Source: an uncultured Veillonellaceae bacterium
GTDB lineage: Bacteria > Bacillota > Negativicutes > Veillonellales > Veillonellaceae
Assembly (NCBI GenBank): GCA_945867815.1
Contig: CAMBIX010000010.1
Location: forward strand, 1 to 64,000
Length of the DNA: 64,000 nucleotides
Reading direction: 5' to 3'
A program made the translations under genes and the position numbers. Under the pieces are notes generated by a model. It saw only the letters and a list, made by a program, of their open reading frames with translations. It was not told where the DNA came from and searched no databases. The stretch's first letter is position 1; the number at the start of each line of letters is the position of its first letter. Shown here in pieces: positions 14,695-25,621 of this stretch.

Positions 14695-15231
14695 ATGCAT
14701 TCAGATATAAAAGAAATTTTATTTACAGAAGCACAGTTAAAAGAACGAATTAGTGAGTTAGGTAAAGAAATCAGCACAACCTATCAGGGTGAAGATGTAA
14801 CGATGGTCTGCGTCCTAAAAGGGGCAGTTATGTTCTTTGCTGACCTTGTTCGTTCCGTTGAAGGCAATGTATCTTTAGATTTTATCTCTTGTTCTAGTTA
14901 TGGAGATTCAACAATTAGTACAGGTGAAGTTAAGATACGTAAAGATTTGGATCATGATGTGAAAGGAAAACATGTATTGGTAGTCGAAGATATTATCGAT
15001 ACGGGCGTTACTTTGTCAGCCTTATTGCCATTATTGCGTAAACGTGGGGCTAAAAGTGTACGTTTAGCTGCATTATTAAGTAAACCAGATCGCCGAAAGG
15101 TAGAAGTACCTATTGATTTTGAAGGGTTTACGATACCAGATGCTTTTGTTGTTGGTTATGGTCTTGATTATGCAGAAAAGTATCGTAATTTACCATACAT
15201 AGGTATTTTAAAAGAAGAAGTATATCAATAA
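14695..15231 (+). CDS. hpt: hypoxanthine phosphoribosyltransferase
   Basis: 178 residues, standard size. Purine salvage: hypoxanthine or guanine with PRPP gives IMP or GMP. The PRPP-binding loop is VLVVEDIIDTGVTLS (residues 94-108), and the hood and base-binding regions (LDFISCSSYG, DAFVVGYGLDYAEKYRNLP) are complete. RBS AGGAGG. It lies 17 nt after tilS and before ftsH, the conserved Firmicutes order. Confidence 0.95.
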   Translation: MHSDIKEILFTEAQLKERISELGKEISTTYQGEDVTMVCVLKGAVMFFADLVRSVEGNVSLDFISCSSYGDSTISTGEVKIRKDLDHDVKGKHVLVVEDIIDTGVTLSALLPLLRKRGAKSVRLAALLSKPDRRKVEVPIDFEGFTIPDAFVVGYGLDYAEKYRNLPYIGILKEEVYQ

Positions 15232-15247
15232 TGGATGCCTAGTAGCC

Positions 15248-15297
15248 TAGCATAGACTGAAAGGTCTTAGATGATAGGAAAGACGATGCTATTTTTT
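15248..15297 (+). terminator. possible terminator between hpt and ftsH
   Basis: TAGCAT (15248-15253) can pair with ATGCTA (15286-15291), followed by six T. An inner AGAC/GTCT helix adds some stability. The stem is short and the loop long, so this is weaker than others in the window. Confidence 0.4.
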
Positions 15298-15334
15298 ATC
15301 GTATATATGGGATGGAGAAGAAAGGAGTTTTAGA

Positions 15335-17380
15335 TTGGGCCGAATTATAAAGCAAGGCGTTTTATATTTGCTCGTTATAGCAGCACTTATGGTATTGATT
15401 AATTCCATAGCTGGTACGTCGTCTACTAAGACGGAAGATATTACCTTTACTGAGTTCATGCAGCAGGTAGACCAGCATAAGGTAGCTAGCGTAACGATTA
15501 CGGATAATCATGCAATAGTAGGTAAGTTAAAGTCAGGTATGGATTTTTCTACCTATGCGCCAACAGATGCCACACTCGTAGGCAAGTTGTTGTCCAGTGG
15601 AGTTGATATTACAGCGAAACCACCGCAAGGATCACCTTGGTGGATGACCATTCTTAGTTCTATTTTGCCAATTATTTTATTGGTGGGCATTTGGTTTTTT
15701 ATCATGCAGCAAGCACAAGGTGGTGGCGGTCGCGGCATGATGAGCTTTGGTAAAAGTAAGGCTAAAATGCAAAGCGAAGGTAAGGTTAAGGTCAGCTTTA
15801 AAGACGTAGCTGGTGCGGATGAAGCCAAACAAGAACTAGAAGAAATTGTAGAATTTTTAAGAAATCCATCAAAATATAATGCCATAGGGGCTAAGATTCC
15901 TAAAGGGGTTTTATTATCAGGACCTCCAGGAACAGGTAAAACCTTACTTGCTAAGGCGGTAGCCGGCGAAGCAAAGGTGCCATTCTTTAGCATTAGTGGA
16001 TCTGACTTCGTGGAAATGTTTGTCGGTGTCGGTGCGTCTCGTGTACGTGATTTATTTGCTCAGGCTAAGAAGAATGCACCATGTATTATCTTCATTGATG
16101 AAATTGATGCGGTTGGTCGTCAACGTGGGGCCGGTCTTGGCGGTGGTCATGATGAACGTGAACAGACTTTGAATCAGCTCTTGGTTGAAATGGATGGTTT
16201 TGGTGCCAATGAAGGTATTATTACCATTGCTGCAACAAACCGACCTGATATTTTGGATCCGGCCTTATTGCGCCCAGGTCGTTTTGACCGACAGGTCATT
16301 GTGGGCAAACCAGACTTAAGAGGCCGTATTGCTATCTTAAAGGTACATGCACGGAATAAACCGTTAACAGATGATGTGGATTTGTCAGTTATTGCTAAGA
16401 AGACGCCAGGCTTTACAGGGGCTGATTTAAGTAACCTCTTAAATGAAGGGGCCTTGTTAGCGGCTCGACAGAACCGTAAGCAAATCACTATGGCTGATTT
16501 GGAAGAAGCCAGTGAAAAGGTTAGTATGGGGCCAGAACGTAAGAGTCATATTGTAAGTGATAAGGAACGTCGTTTGACGGCTTATCATGAATCAGGTCAT
16601 GCTATTGTAGCTCATTTGTTGCCGGATGCAGACCCTGTTCATAAGGTTACTATTATTCCGCGTGGACAGGCTGGTGGCTATACTTTGATGTTGCCTACAG
16701 ATGAACAAAATTATATGACCAAGTCGCAGCTATTGGCGCAGATTCGTGTAGCTTTAGGTGGTCGTTGTGCGGAACAGTTAATTTTGAAAGAAATTAGTAG
16801 TGGCGCGTCAGGTGATTTACAACAGGTAACGAATATTGCTCGTCATATGATTATGCAGTTAGGTATGAGTGATGAGTTAGGGCCTATGGTCTTTGGCGAA
16901 CATCAGGAACAGGTCTTCTTAGGTCGCAGCCTTGGTCATGAACGTAACTATGGGGAAGCCGTAGCTGAAAAAATTGACCAGGAAATGCATCGGATTGTAG
17001 CTGAAGCTTACACTGATGTTATGAAACTTTTATCTGATAATATTGATTTCTTACACAATATGGCTAAGGCCTTATTGGAAGTAGAGACGATTGATGAAAA
17101 AGAAATTAATAATTTGCAGAAATATGGCACATTGACTAATCCTAATGAGCCGGATACAAGTGATCCTAAGTCAGCCTTAAAGGCAGCCGGTATTATCGTT
17201 CCTGATTCTTTGGAAGAGGATACGAAAGAAAGCAAAGTAGAAGATACGACTAAGACTGATGCAAAGGCAGAAACGTCTGAAAAAATGGTATTACCAACTT
17301 TTGAAGATGTAGAAGCTTTACTTCATAAAGAAGAGCCTAAGACGTCATCTGATGAAGCGGAAAAAAAAGATAATAAATAG
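15335..17380 (+). CDS. ftsH: ATP-dependent zinc metalloprotease FtsH
   Basis: 681 residues; membrane-anchored AAA+ protease that degrades misfolded membrane and regulatory proteins. Two N-terminal transmembrane helices (about residues 8-25 and 105-124) bracket a periplasmic domain. Walker A is GPPGTGKT at 196-203, Walker [12 protein letters not shown] and the SRH follow, and the zinc motif is HESGH at 418-422. The tail beyond residue 600 is acidic, Lys/Glu/Thr-rich and probably disordered. The TTG at 15335 is taken as start because AAAGGAG lies 7 nt before it. Confidence 0.96.
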   Translation: MGRIIKQGVLYLLVIAALMVLINSIAGTSSTKTEDITFTEFMQQVDQHKVASVTITDNHAIVGKLKSGMDFSTYAPTDATLVGKLLSSGVDITAKPPQGSPWWMTILSSILPIILLVGIWFFIMQQAQGGGGRGMMSFGKSKAKMQSEGKVKVSFKDVAGADEAKQELEEIVEFLRNPSKYNAIGAKIPKGVLLSGPPGTGKTLLAKAVAGEAKVPFFSISGSDFVEMFVGVGASRVRDLFAQAKKNAPCIIFIDEIDAVGRQRGAGLGGGHDEREQTLNQLLVEMDGFGANEGIITIAATNRPDILDPALLRPGRFDRQVIVGKPDLRGRIAILKVHARNKPLTDDVDLSVIAKKTPGFTGADLSNLLNEGALLAARQNRKQITMADLEEASEKVSMGPERKSHIVSDKERRLTAYHESGHAIVAHLLPDADPVHKVTIIPRGQAGGYTLMLPTDEQNYMTKSQLLAQIRVALGGRCAEQLILKEISSGASGDLQQVTNIARHMIMQLGMSDELGPMVFGEHQEQVFLGRSLGHERNYGEAVAEKIDQEMHRIVAEAYTDVMKLLSDNIDFLHNMAKALLEVETIDEKEINNLQKYGTLTNPNEPDTSDPKSALKAAGIIVPDSLEEDTKESKVEDTTKTDAKAETSEKMVLPTFEDVEALLHKEEPKTSSDEAEKKDNK

Positions 17381-17414
17381 CTCTCTTATTTTGAGGTAAG
17401 AGAAAACATAGGAG

Positions 17415-17476
17415 AACATCTATAATTTGTAAAAGCGATGATTAGTTAAATCGCTTACAAGTTATAGGTGTTTTTT
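17415..17476 (+). terminator. terminator after ftsH
   Basis: A long imperfect stem pairs AACATCTATAATTTGT and AAAGCGAT with ATCGCTT and ACAAGTTATAGGTGTT around a short loop, ending in eight T. Confidence 0.88.
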
Positions 17477-17546
17477 TTGTTGCTTTTTAGGTGAGGAATC
17501 TGTAAAATCGTATTGTAAACCGTAAAGGAAAGGAAGGACTTCTAAT

Positions 17547-18527
17547 ATGAGAGATGAAGTGCTAGCTTTTTTGCGACAGAATGCTGGTAAATTTGTGTCC
17601 GGACAGCATATGTCAGAAGCATGTAAGGTGACGCGGACGGCGATATGGAAGCATATACAGAACTTACGCAAGCAAGGGTATAAGATAGAGTCTTTTACTA
17701 AAAAAGGCTACCGTCTATTAGAGGAACCGGATTTGCTTTTGCCGGCCGCTATAAATAAACGGTTAGAAACGAAGACCTTTGGTCGGGAATATCATTATTT
17801 TGATCAATTACCATCGTCTAATAAAGAGTTACGTAAATTGGCTGATGCAGGGGCTGCTGAAGGTGCGGTTGTGGTAACAGAGAGCCAAGTGAGTGGACAT
17901 GGCCGATTAAATCGAGGCTGGTATTCACCTCATGCTAAAGGACTGTGGTTTAGTCTTTTGTTGCGGCCTAGTTTTGTGCCACAAGAAGCGCCTAAGTGTA
18001 CCTTGATGGCTGCTGTAGCTTTGACAAAAGCTTTTCATGAATTGGGCTTATCTGAAGCAGGCATTAAATGGCCTAATGATATTTTAGTACATGGCCGTAA
18101 ACTAGTAGGTATACTTACAGAAATGAATGGCTCCATGGAACAGATTGATTATATTATTATGGGTATTGGTATTAATACGGGCAGTACTAAAGATGAATTT
18201 CCTGAAGATATCCGTGAGATAGCTACGTCCTTTGCCATGGAAGGGGTAGATGTTGACCGGTGTCAGGCCTTGGCACTTATATTGAAGCATTTAGAGGATC
18301 AGTACCAAAAGGTATTAAAGGAAGGTTTTGCTAGTACCTTAGAGGAATGGAAGAAGCTAAGCGTTACTATTAATCAAGACGTTGAGGTGCGGGCACCTGG
18401 TAATACTTATGAAGGCTTGGCACTTGATCTTGATCAAGACGGTAATTTACTAGTAAAAACGAAAACAGGTCAAATAGAACGTATTGTAGCTGGTGATGTA
18501 TCGATACGACCAGCGAAAAAGAAATGA
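17547..18527 (+). CDS. birA: bifunctional biotin protein ligase / biotin operon repressor
   Basis: 326 residues. An N-terminal winged HTH (about 1-60, SEACKVTRTAIWKHIQNLRK) is joined to a class II biotin ligase core. The ligase loop is GHGRLNRGW at 117-125 (usual GRGR-x-x-R-x-W). KWPNDI and KLVGILTEM follow, then the C-terminal SH3-like domain. It activates biotin as biotinyl-AMP and loads carrier Lys residues, and probably represses biotin genes. In Veillonella the sodium-pumping methylmalonyl-CoA decarboxylase is a main biotin user. RBS AAGGAAGGA. Confidence 0.93.
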   Translation: MRDEVLAFLRQNAGKFVSGQHMSEACKVTRTAIWKHIQNLRKQGYKIESFTKKGYRLLEEPDLLLPAAINKRLETKTFGREYHYFDQLPSSNKELRKLADAGAAEGAVVVTESQVSGHGRLNRGWYSPHAKGLWFSLLLRPSFVPQEAPKCTLMAAVALTKAFHELGLSEAGIKWPNDILVHGRKLVGILTEMNGSMEQIDYIIMGIGINTGSTKDEFPEDIREIATSFAMEGVDVDRCQALALILKHLEDQYQKVLKEGFASTLEEWKKLSVTINQDVEVRAPGNTYEGLALDLDQDGNLLVKTKTGQIERIVAGDVSIRPAKKK

Positions 18528-18536
18528 TGAGGATAT

Positions 18537-19313
18537 ATGTTATTAGTAATTGATGTAGGCAACACAAATATTGTATTAGGTGTATACGATGAGGAACAGT
18601 TGGTGGGCCATTGGCGGATATCTACGAATCGTGTACGAACAACGGATGAATATGGCGTGCTTATGATGAATTTATTCTTTCATGATAGGAAGGTAAGCAG
18701 TGATGATATAACAGATATTATTATTTCATCTGTTGTACCGCCGTTAATGCCTACGTTGGAACGTGTGTGCTTACGCTATTTTAATGTGTGCCCAATCATT
18801 GTAGGGCCTGGTACTAAGACAGGTATGGCTATTAAATATGATAATCCAAAAGAAGTGGGTGCTGACCGTATTGTTAATGCTGTGGCTGCCTATGAAAAAT
18901 ATAAGGGAAAATCGCCAATTATAGTCATTGATTTCGGGACGGCTACAACCTATTGTGCCATTTCTACGAGTGGGGACTATTTAGGCGGGGCTATTGCACC
19001 CGGTGTTATGGTGTCTGCAGAAGCCCTCTTTCAACGGGCGGCCAAATTGCCTCGTATTGAATTAAAAAATCCAGGGCGAATTATTTGTAAAAACACAGTG
19101 ACGTCCATGCAGTCGGGTATCTTGTTTGGTTATGTCGGGCAGGTTGAAGGTATTGTTGCACGTATGAAACGGGAACTACAAGATGAGAATGCCCTAGTTG
19201 TTGCAACAGGAGGATTAGCTACTTTGATTAGTGGCGAAACGAATGTGATTAATCATGTAGAACCTATGTTAACCTTGCAAGGACTACGAATTTTACACCA
19301 ACGCAATAAGTAA
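18537..19313 (+). CDS. coaX: type III pantothenate kinase
   Basis: 258 residues; first step of CoA synthesis, of the ASKHA type that is not feedback-inhibited by CoA. Motifs: [13 protein letters not shown] (phosphate 1), [20 protein letters not shown] (pantothenate site, about residues 97-116), [13 protein letters not shown] (phosphate 2) and GGAIAPGV. The start lies 9 nt after birA with GAGGAT before it, so the two are cotranscribed. Confidence 0.95.
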   Translation: MLLVIDVGNTNIVLGVYDEEQLVGHWRISTNRVRTTDEYGVLMMNLFFHDRKVSSDDITDIIISSVVPPLMPTLERVCLRYFNVCPIIVGPGTKTGMAIKYDNPKEVGADRIVNAVAAYEKYKGKSPIIVIDFGTATTYCAISTSGDYLGGAIAPGVMVSAEALFQRAAKLPRIELKNPGRIICKNTVTSMQSGILFGYVGQVEGIVARMKRELQDENALVVATGGLATLISGETNVINHVEPMLTLQGLRILHQRNK

Positions 19314-19330
19314 GCGTGCTTAGGAAGATA

Positions 19331-20332
19331 ATGAAAGAGAAAAAGAATGATTTAACCTGGCATATTGGCTCCGTTGCAATAAAGGGGAAGGCCTGCTTAG
19401 CCCCTATGGCTGGTGTAAGCGATATTGCTTATCGTCTTTTAGCTAAAGAACAAGGTGCCGCCTTAGTTTGTACGGAAATGGTGAGTGCTATGGGCATTCA
19501 TTATACTAACCAGCGGACGGAAGAGATGCTCTACTTAGAGGATAGAGAGCGACCTGTATCGATGCAGCTCTTTGGCTCGAATCCGGAAGTTATGGCGGAA
19601 GGTGCTAAAAAGGTAGAAGCGGCTGGCGCAGATATAGTCGATGTCAATATGGGCTGTCCAGTTAAGAAAATTGTGTCTTCTGGAGATGGGTCTGCTTTGA
19701 TGCAGACGCCAGAGCTAGCAGAGAAGATTATAGAAGCTATGGTTAAGGCTGTGTCGATTCCCGTAACCGTAAAATTGCGATTAGGCTGGGATGAAACAAC
19801 AAAAAATATTGTGGCTATGGCTAAAGGCCTTGAAAAGGCTGGGGCGGCAGCTATTGCTGTCCATGGACGGACTAAGATGCAGATGTACAGTGGTCAAGCT
19901 GATTGGACGTATATAAAAGAAGTCAAAGAGGCGGTATCGATTCCTGTTTTAGGGAATGGTGACATTTTTACGCCGGAAGTAGCGAAACAGCGTTTGGAAG
20001 AATCTGGTGTAGATGGTCTTTTAATTGGCCGTGGAGCCCAGGGTAATCCTTGGATTTTTAAGCGCATTAATCAATACTTAGGAACAGGTGAGCTTTTACC
20101 AGAACCTAGTTTTGAAGAACGATTAGCTATGTTGCGCAAGCATTACTTACTTTTAGTAGAGTATAAGAATGAAGTCCTAGCTAATCGTGAGATACGTACG
20201 CATGCGGGTTGGTATATTAAGGGCTTGCCACAGGCATCAAAGTGGAGAAATTTAATTAATACAACGCGGACAACAAAGGAATTTTTACAGATCTTAGACG
20301 CGTATGAAACCGCACTAGCAAAGGCTTTGTAG
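19331..20332 (+). CDS. dus: tRNA-dihydrouridine synthase (DusB-type)
   Basis: 333 residues. An FMN-dependent TIM barrel that reduces uridine in the tRNA D-loop. It has the catalytic Cys motif DVNMGCPVKKI (about residues 96-106), VKLRLGWD, AVHGRTKMQMYSGQADW and the FMN-binding VLGNGDIF and LIGRGAQGNPW. The ATG at 19331 follows TTAGGAAG; a GTG at 19316 is possible but poorly placed. It follows coaX by 17 nt. No clear terminator is seen before the greA promoter. Confidence 0.93.
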   Translation: MKEKKNDLTWHIGSVAIKGKACLAPMAGVSDIAYRLLAKEQGAALVCTEMVSAMGIHYTNQRTEEMLYLEDRERPVSMQLFGSNPEVMAEGAKKVEAAGADIVDVNMGCPVKKIVSSGDGSALMQTPELAEKIIEAMVKAVSIPVTVKLRLGWDETTKNIVAMAKGLEKAGAAAIAVHGRTKMQMYSGQADWTYIKEVKEAVSIPVLGNGDIFTPEVAKQRLEESGVDGLLIGRGAQGNPWIFKRINQYLGTGELLPEPSFEERLAMLRKHYLLLVEYKNEVLANREIRTHAGWYIKGLPQASKWRNLINTTRTTKEFLQILDAYETALAKAL

Positions 20333-20345
20333 CCTATCCTCTTGG

Positions 20346-20374
20346 TTGACAATAAAAACGAGGGTCGGTATAAT
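20346..20374 (+). promoter_or_regulatory. strong promoter upstream of greA
   Basis: Perfect consensus boxes TTGACA (20346-20351) and TATAAT (20369-20374) with a 17-bp spacer. It should drive greA and probably lysS-serS. Confidence 0.9.
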
Positions 20375-20449
20375 GAAAGTTGCTTATTATGGATGACTAT
20401 ATAATTGTCACTGACTCGATAGGAATAGATACGTTTAGGAGAGAATATT

Positions 20450-20926
20450 ATGGCAGAAGCAGTAAAAGAAACGCTATTAACCGCAGAAGGGTTAAAAAAG
20501 TTAGAAGATGAGCTTAATTATTTTAAATCAGTTCGTCGTATTGAAGTAGCTAAACGTATAAAAGTAGCTATTGAATACGGTGATATTAGTGAAAACTCTG
20601 AATATGATGATGCAAAGAATGAACAGGCATTTATTGAAGGGCATATTCTTGAATTAGAAAATAAAATCAATACAGCTAAGATTATTGATGAAAAGACACG
20701 TAAAAATGTTGTCTCTGTAGGTAGTACAGTCAAATTACATGATGAAACTTATGGTGACGATTTAGAATATACTATCGTTGGGTCTTCTGAAGCCGATCCG
20801 TTTAATAATCGTATCTCTAATGAATCTCCAGTTGGTGGTGCGATTATTGGTAAGAAAAAAGGCGATAAAGTAGAAGTAAATACGCCTGATGGAACGGTTG
20901 TATTTACTGTATTAGATATCAAATAG
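20450..20926 (+). CDS. greA: transcription elongation factor GreA
   Basis: 158 residues, exactly the family size. An N-terminal coiled coil carries the acidic tip ([19 protein letters not shown], about residues 41-59) that enters the RNA polymerase secondary channel and stimulates cleavage of backtracked RNA. The C-terminal FKBP-like domain ends in [14 protein letters not shown] and the VNTPDG strand. RBS TAGGAGAG. It precedes lysS by 13 nt; greA-lysS linkage is common in Firmicutes. Confidence 0.96.
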   Translation: MAEAVKETLLTAEGLKKLEDELNYFKSVRRIEVAKRIKVAIEYGDISENSEYDDAKNEQAFIEGHILELENKINTAKIIDEKTRKNVVSVGSTVKLHDETYGDDLEYTIVGSSEADPFNNRISNESPVGGAIIGKKKGDKVEVNTPDGTVVFTVLDIK

Positions 20927-20939
20927 GATGGAGAAAAGA

Positions 20940-22445
20940 ATGAGTGAAACAAATAAACAGCAGGTAGAGTTAAACGATCAAATGGTCGTTCGCCGTGATA
21001 AATTAGCTCAGTATGAAGCTGACGGTATTTATCCATTTGGTCAACGCTTTGTTGCTCAGTATCATACACAGGAAATTAAGGATAACTTCCGTGATTTTGA
21101 TGGACAACCAGTCACTATTGCTGGTCGTCTTATGGCTATGCGCCGCCATGGTAAGACAGCCTTCGCTAATATTCGTGATTTGAAGGGGGATATTCAGGTC
21201 TATTTCCGTAAGGATGTACTTGGTGAAGACGAATATGAACATGTAAAAATGTTGGATATTGGCGATATTTTAGGATTAGAAGGCCATGTTTTCCGTACGC
21301 ATATGGGTGAAGTGACTATTAAGGTAACAAAGATTACCTTACTGTCTAAGTCATTGCGTCCTTTGCCAGAAAAATGGCATGGCTTAAAGGATACAGAACT
21401 TCGCTACCGTCAGCGTTATGTGGATTTAATTGTTAATCCGGATGTACGGGAAACGTTTATTAAACGGACAAAGATTGTAAAATCCATTCGCCAATACTTG
21501 GATGCTCAGAATTTTATGGAAGTAGAAACACCTATGCTTCATGCTATTCCTGGCGGGGCAGCGGCGCGTCCATTTATTACCCATCATAACGCCTTAGATA
21601 TTGATATTTATATGCGTATTTCTCCCGAATTACATTTGAAACGCCTCATTGTTGGCGGATTAGAACGCGTATATGAAATTAATCGGTCCTTCCGTAATGA
21701 AGGTATCGATAACCGCCACAATCCAGAATTTACCATGATGGAATCTTATCAGGCTTATGGTAATTATGAAGATGCGATTCGTTTGACGGAAAATATCGTA
21801 GCTCATTGTGCAAAGAAGGTATTAGGTACAACAACGATTACTTATCAAGGGACGGAAATTGACTTAACCCCACCTTGGAACCGTATTACTATGCCAGAAG
21901 GCATTAAGAAGTATACGGGTGAAGATTTTGATGCGGTAGAAACAGTTGAAGAAGCACGGGCTATTGCAGACAAATTAAAAGTTGAATATACAGAACATGA
22001 TGGTATTGGTAAAATTATGAATCTTTGCTTCGAAGAATATGTAGAAGAAAACTTGATTCAGCCAACCATCGTATATGGACACCCAATGGAAATTTCACCA
22101 TTAGCTAAACAAAATCGTGAAAAACCGTTAACAACGGAACGTTTTGAAGCTTATATTTATGGACGGGAATTAGCCAATGGGTATTCGGAATTAAATGATC
22201 CGATTGATCAGAAACAGCGTTTTGAAAAACAATTGGAAGAACGAGCTGCTGGTGATGATGAAGCCCATCGTATGGATGCGGATTTTGTAACGGCCTTGGA
22301 ATATGGGCTGCCACCAACAGCAGGTCTAGGTATTGGTGTTGACCGTTTGGTTATGCTCTTAACGGATTCTGCGTCAATTCGTGATGTATTGTTGTTCCCA
22401 TTGATGAAACCAGAACCACAAGCTACTGAAGAGGCAGATAAATAG
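20940..22445 (+). CDS. lysS: lysyl-tRNA synthetase, class II
   Basis: 501 residues. An N-terminal OB-fold anticodon domain ([19 protein letters not shown]) is followed by class II motifs: motif 1 near [17 protein letters not shown], motif 2 with [18 protein letters not shown], and motif 3 with [13 protein letters not shown]. The ATG at 20940 is favoured by GGATGGAG 5 nt before it; a start at 20928 is possible. It lies between greA and serS. I see no T-box leader. Confidence 0.96.
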   Translation: MSETNKQQVELNDQMVVRRDKLAQYEADGIYPFGQRFVAQYHTQEIKDNFRDFDGQPVTIAGRLMAMRRHGKTAFANIRDLKGDIQVYFRKDVLGEDEYEHVKMLDIGDILGLEGHVFRTHMGEVTIKVTKITLLSKSLRPLPEKWHGLKDTELRYRQRYVDLIVNPDVRETFIKRTKIVKSIRQYLDAQNFMEVETPMLHAIPGGAAARPFITHHNALDIDIYMRISPELHLKRLIVGGLERVYEINRSFRNEGIDNRHNPEFTMMESYQAYGNYEDAIRLTENIVAHCAKKVLGTTTITYQGTEIDLTPPWNRITMPEGIKKYTGEDFDAVETVEEARAIADKLKVEYTEHDGIGKIMNLCFEEYVEENLIQPTIVYGHPMEISPLAKQNREKPLTTERFEAYIYGRELANGYSELNDPIDQKQRFEKQLEERAAGDDEAHRMDADFVTALEYGLPPTAGLGIGVDRLVMLLTDSASIRDVLLFPLMKPEPQATEEADK

Positions 22446-22490
22446 TTTTAGCCATAACGAGAGAAGCGTATTGGTAAAAGAGGTAATAGT

Positions 22491-23774
22491 ATGTTGGACA
22501 TGAAGTTTGTACGAGACAATATAGAGCTGGTACAAAAGAACTTAGACACACGTCATACAAAAGGGGACTTGGATGCGTTCGTACGTTTGTATGATGAACG
22601 TAAGGCAATTATCCAAGAGGTAGAACAATTAAAGGCTAAACGGAATGCTGTAACGGCAGAGATTAGCCAGTTAAAACGAAATAAAGAAAATGCAGATAGC
22701 AAAATTGCTGAAATGAAAGAAGTGGGCGCCCATATTGATAAGATGGATGCTCATTTAAAAGAAGTAGAAGAAGACTTAAAACAAGTGGCTCTTATGCTTC
22801 CTAATATGTGCGATGCTAGCGTACCTGTTGGTAATGATGAATCTGATAATCCAGAAAAACGTAAATGGGGACAGCCTCGAAAATTTGATTTTCCGATTCA
22901 AGCCCATTGGGACATTGGTGAAAATCTAGATATTTTAGATTTTGGCCGGGCTGTTAAGGAAAGTGGTGCTCGTTTCACTATCTATAAGGGCTTAGGAGCT
23001 CGCTTAGAACGGGCTTTGATTAACTTTATGCTTGATTTGCATATTGAGAAACAAGGCTATACAGAAATGATGACGCCTTATATGGTTACAAAACAGACCT
23101 TAACAAATACGGGGCAATTACCAAAGTTTGCGGAAGATATGTATAAATTGCAGGATTTAGATTATTATTTAATTCCGACTGCAGAAGTAACCTTGACGAA
23201 TTATTACGCTGGTGAAATCTTATCTATTGATGATTTGCCTAAGTATTTCACGGCGCATACAGCTTGCTTCCGTGCTGAAGCTGGTTCTGCTGGTCGCGAT
23301 ACGCGTGGCTTAATTCGTCAGCATCAGTTCAATAAGGTGGAAATGGTCAAATATGTAGCACCAGAAACATCCTGGGATGAATTGGAAAAGTTGACAGATA
23401 ACGCAGAAGAAGTGCTTCGGCTCTTGGGTTTGCCTCATCATGTGATTACCTTGTGCACAGGGGATATTGGTTTTGGGTCGGCTAAGACTTATGATGTTGA
23501 AGTTTGGATGCCAGCACAGAATTGTTATCGTGAAATTTCTTCTTGCTCCAATATGACGGACTTCCAAGCACGGCGTGCTAATATTAAGTTCCGTCGAGAA
23601 CAAAAGGGGAAACCGGAATTTGTACATACCTTAAATGGGTCTGGCTTAGCTGTAGGTCGTACGGTAGCTGCTATTTTAGAAAACTATCAGCAGGCAGATG
23701 GTTCAGTTGTTATTCCAGAAGCTTTGCGTCCATACATGGGTGGAGTTGATGTGATTCGTCCACCTAAGAAGTAG
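22491..23774 (+). CDS. serS: seryl-tRNA synthetase
   Basis: 427 residues. The N-terminal long antiparallel coiled coil (about residues 30-105) contacts the tRNA-Ser variable arm. Then come the class II core with the [10 protein letters not shown] serine-site region, motif 2 in [21 protein letters not shown] (about residues 258-278), and motif 3 in [29 protein letters not shown]. Follows lysS after 45 nt, so probably one transcript. Confidence 0.96.
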   Translation: MLDMKFVRDNIELVQKNLDTRHTKGDLDAFVRLYDERKAIIQEVEQLKAKRNAVTAEISQLKRNKENADSKIAEMKEVGAHIDKMDAHLKEVEEDLKQVALMLPNMCDASVPVGNDESDNPEKRKWGQPRKFDFPIQAHWDIGENLDILDFGRAVKESGARFTIYKGLGARLERALINFMLDLHIEKQGYTEMMTPYMVTKQTLTNTGQLPKFAEDMYKLQDLDYYLIPTAEVTLTNYYAGEILSIDDLPKYFTAHTACFRAEAGSAGRDTRGLIRQHQFNKVEMVKYVAPETSWDELEKLTDNAEEVLRLLGLPHHVITLCTGDIGFGSAKTYDVEVWMPAQNCYREISSCSNMTDFQARRANIKFRREQKGKPEFVHTLNGSGLAVGRTVAAILENYQQADGSVVIPEALRPYMGGVDVIRPPKK

Positions 23775-23786
23775 AGAGATAAGCCT

Positions 23787-24434
23787 ATGAAGTTATTTAT
23801 TGATACCGCTGAATTTTCAGAGATTCAAGCAGCTTATGAAATGGGTTTTGTAGCGGGTGTTACGACCAACCCATCTTTAATTGTAAAGGCTCATCGAGAT
23901 TTAAAAGAAGTTATTAAACAGATTGCAGATCTCGTTGATGGTCCCGTTAGTGCTGAAGTAATTGCGGATAAGGCAGAAGCTATGGTGAAAGAGGCTCATG
24001 ACTTACGCAGACTAGGCCAAAATGTAGTTATAAAGATTCCTATGACGCCGGAAGGAATGAAGGCGACAGCCATTTTGTCAAAAGAAGATATTCCTGTGAA
24101 TGTAACATTGATTTTTTCAGCTAATCAGGCATTATTAGCAGCACGAGCTGGTGCTACGTATGTAAGCCCTTTTGTTGGTCGAATTGATGATATGAGCATG
24201 GAAGGCATGACATTAATTCAAGATATTGCTGAGATTTTTACTAAACACCAGATTGACACACAGATTATTGCTGCTAGTATCCGTACGCCTATGCATATGC
24301 TTCAGGCAGCAAAAGCTGGTGCGCACATCGCAACAGTACCTTATAACGTACTCCTTGCATCAATGAAACATCCGTTGACAGATGCTGGGTTAGCACGGTT
24401 TATGGCTGATTGGCAGGCGGCTAATCAGAAATAG
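23787..24434 (+). CDS. small transaldolase / fructose-6-phosphate aldolase
   Basis: 215 residues, the short single-domain transaldolase (TalC/Fsa) type. Motifs: [26 protein letters not shown] (about residues 20-32), the Schiff-base Lys in [12 protein letters not shown] (about 83-94) and [12 protein letters not shown]. It moves dihydroxyacetone units in the non-oxidative pentose phosphate pathway, or cleaves fructose 6-phosphate; the sequence does not separate these cleanly. It sits with glpX, forming a sugar-phosphate pair suited to gluconeogenic growth on lactate. Confidence 0.9.
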   Translation: MKLFIDTAEFSEIQAAYEMGFVAGVTTNPSLIVKAHRDLKEVIKQIADLVDGPVSAEVIADKAEAMVKEAHDLRRLGQNVVIKIPMTPEGMKATAILSKEDIPVNVTLIFSANQALLAARAGATYVSPFVGRIDDMSMEGMTLIQDIAEIFTKHQIDTQIIAASIRTPMHMLQAAKAGAHIATVPYNVLLASMKHPLTDAGLARFMADWQAANQK

Positions 24435-24471
24435 TTCGTATGCCCGAAAGGACAGTAGAGGAGGAACGATA

Positions 24472-25437
24472 ATGGATCGAACATTAGCATTAGAATTTGT
24501 ACGCGTAACAGAAGCAGCAGCCCTTAAGAGTGGACGTTTATTAGGCCGTGGCTTAAAAGATGAAGCCGATGGCTTAGCTGTAGATGGTATGCGGTCTACC
24601 TTTGATACAGTGCCTATTTCTGGTACTGTTGTTATTGGCGAAGGGGAAATTGATGAAGCCCCTATGTTGTATATTGGTGAAGAAGTTGGTGCTGGTGGGG
24701 AACCAGTTGATATTGCTGTTGACCCTATTGAAGGTACAAATTTGATTGCTAAAGGTCAGAATGGTGCTATTGCCGTATTAGCAATTGCTCCTAGAGGGGG
24801 CTTGTTACATGCACCAGATATGTATATGCAGAAGATCTGTGTCGGTCCTCGTGCAAAAGGTGTTATCGATATTAATGCGAGTGTAACAGAAAACTTACGC
24901 CGTGTAGCTGAAAAGATGGAACGTGGTATTTCTGATTTGACAGTTGTTATGTTAGATCGTCCTCGTCATAAGGATATTATGAAAGAATGCCGTGACGCAG
25001 GTGCTCGTATTCGTTTGATTACTGATGGCGACGTTAATCCAGCAATGGAATGTGGCCTAGAAGGTTCTGGGGTACATATGGTTATTGGTACAGGTGGAGC
25101 TCCAGAAGGTGTTTTGGCAGCAGCTGCTTTAAAATGTACTGGCGGGGATATGCAAGCTCGTTTGATTCCACATACTGATGAAGAAGTTCGTCGTTGTCAT
25201 GAAATGGGTATTCGTGATTTAAATCATGTCTTGACGATTGACGATTTAGTTCATGGGGATGATACGATTTTTGCGGCTACGGCCATTACGCAAGGGAATA
25301 TTCTTCGTGAAATGAAGTTCTTCCCCGGTGGGGCGCGTACCCATTCTGTTGTTATGCGTTATAAGACAGGAACGGTACGTTTCGTAGATACGATTCATAA
25401 ATTGGATCGGAAGTTGAAATCCATGAAAGTAAAATAA
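24472..25437 (+). CDS. glpX: class II fructose-1,6-bisphosphatase
   Basis: 321 residues; dephosphorylates fructose 1,6-bisphosphate in gluconeogenesis. Li/Mn-type phosphatase motifs are GEGEIDEAPM (about residues 59-68), DPIEGTN (about 84-90) and VMLDRPRH, with GTGGAPEGVLAAAALKCTGG near 200. RBS GAGGAACG is good. An organism living on lactate needs this enzyme to make hexoses, including LPS sugars and Kdo precursors made further along the window. A long hairpin follows. Confidence 0.94.
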   Translation: MDRTLALEFVRVTEAAALKSGRLLGRGLKDEADGLAVDGMRSTFDTVPISGTVVIGEGEIDEAPMLYIGEEVGAGGEPVDIAVDPIEGTNLIAKGQNGAIAVLAIAPRGGLLHAPDMYMQKICVGPRAKGVIDINASVTENLRRVAEKMERGISDLTVVMLDRPRHKDIMKECRDAGARIRLITDGDVNPAMECGLEGSGVHMVIGTGGAPEGVLAAAALKCTGGDMQARLIPHTDEEVRRCHEMGIRDLNHVLTIDDLVHGDDTIFAATAITQGNILREMKFFPGGARTHSVVMRYKTGTVRFVDTIHKLDRKLKSMKVK

Positions 25438-25464
25438 GAGGCATTTTACCTTGTAACCTACAGT

Positions 25465-25536
25465 AAGGTGTGTCTATATAACCCTCATGAGCTGGTACGA
25501 CCTGAGGCTCTTTAACGGGTTATATAGACACACCTT
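25465..25536. repeat. 20-bp perfect-stem hairpin with conserved apical loop
   Basis: AAGGTGTGTCTATATAACCC (25465-25484) is exactly complementary to 25517-25536. The 32-nt loop contains GAGCTGGTAC (25489-25498) and GAGGCTCTTTAACG (25504-25517), whose GAGC/GCTC ends can form an inner stem. The same loop recurs at 25553-25585, in reverse orientation at 30605-30918 and, diverged, at 39990-40022. It follows glpX and may act as its terminator or as a transcript 3'-end stabiliser. Confidence 0.8.
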
Positions 25537-25552
25537 TTCTTATTATATTTTC

Positions 25553-25585
25553 ACGAGCGAGTACAATCTGAGGCTCTTTAACGGG
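25553..25585. repeat. second copy of the GAGC...AGGCTC loop element
   Basis: GAGCGAGTACAATCTGAGGC then TCTTTAACGGGT. The 19 bases CTGAGGCTCTTTAACGGGT are identical to those in the hairpin just upstream, but no long outer stem is present here. It looks like a decayed or partial copy. Confidence 0.6.
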
Positions 25586-25621
25586 TAGGGTGGTATATGG
25601 TCTCCTTTTGTCAATAGAAAT

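Noticed and set aside
22446-22490. T-box leader for serS or lysS
   Set aside because: The gaps before lysS and serS are only 13 and 45 nt, far too short, and no T-box sequence is present.
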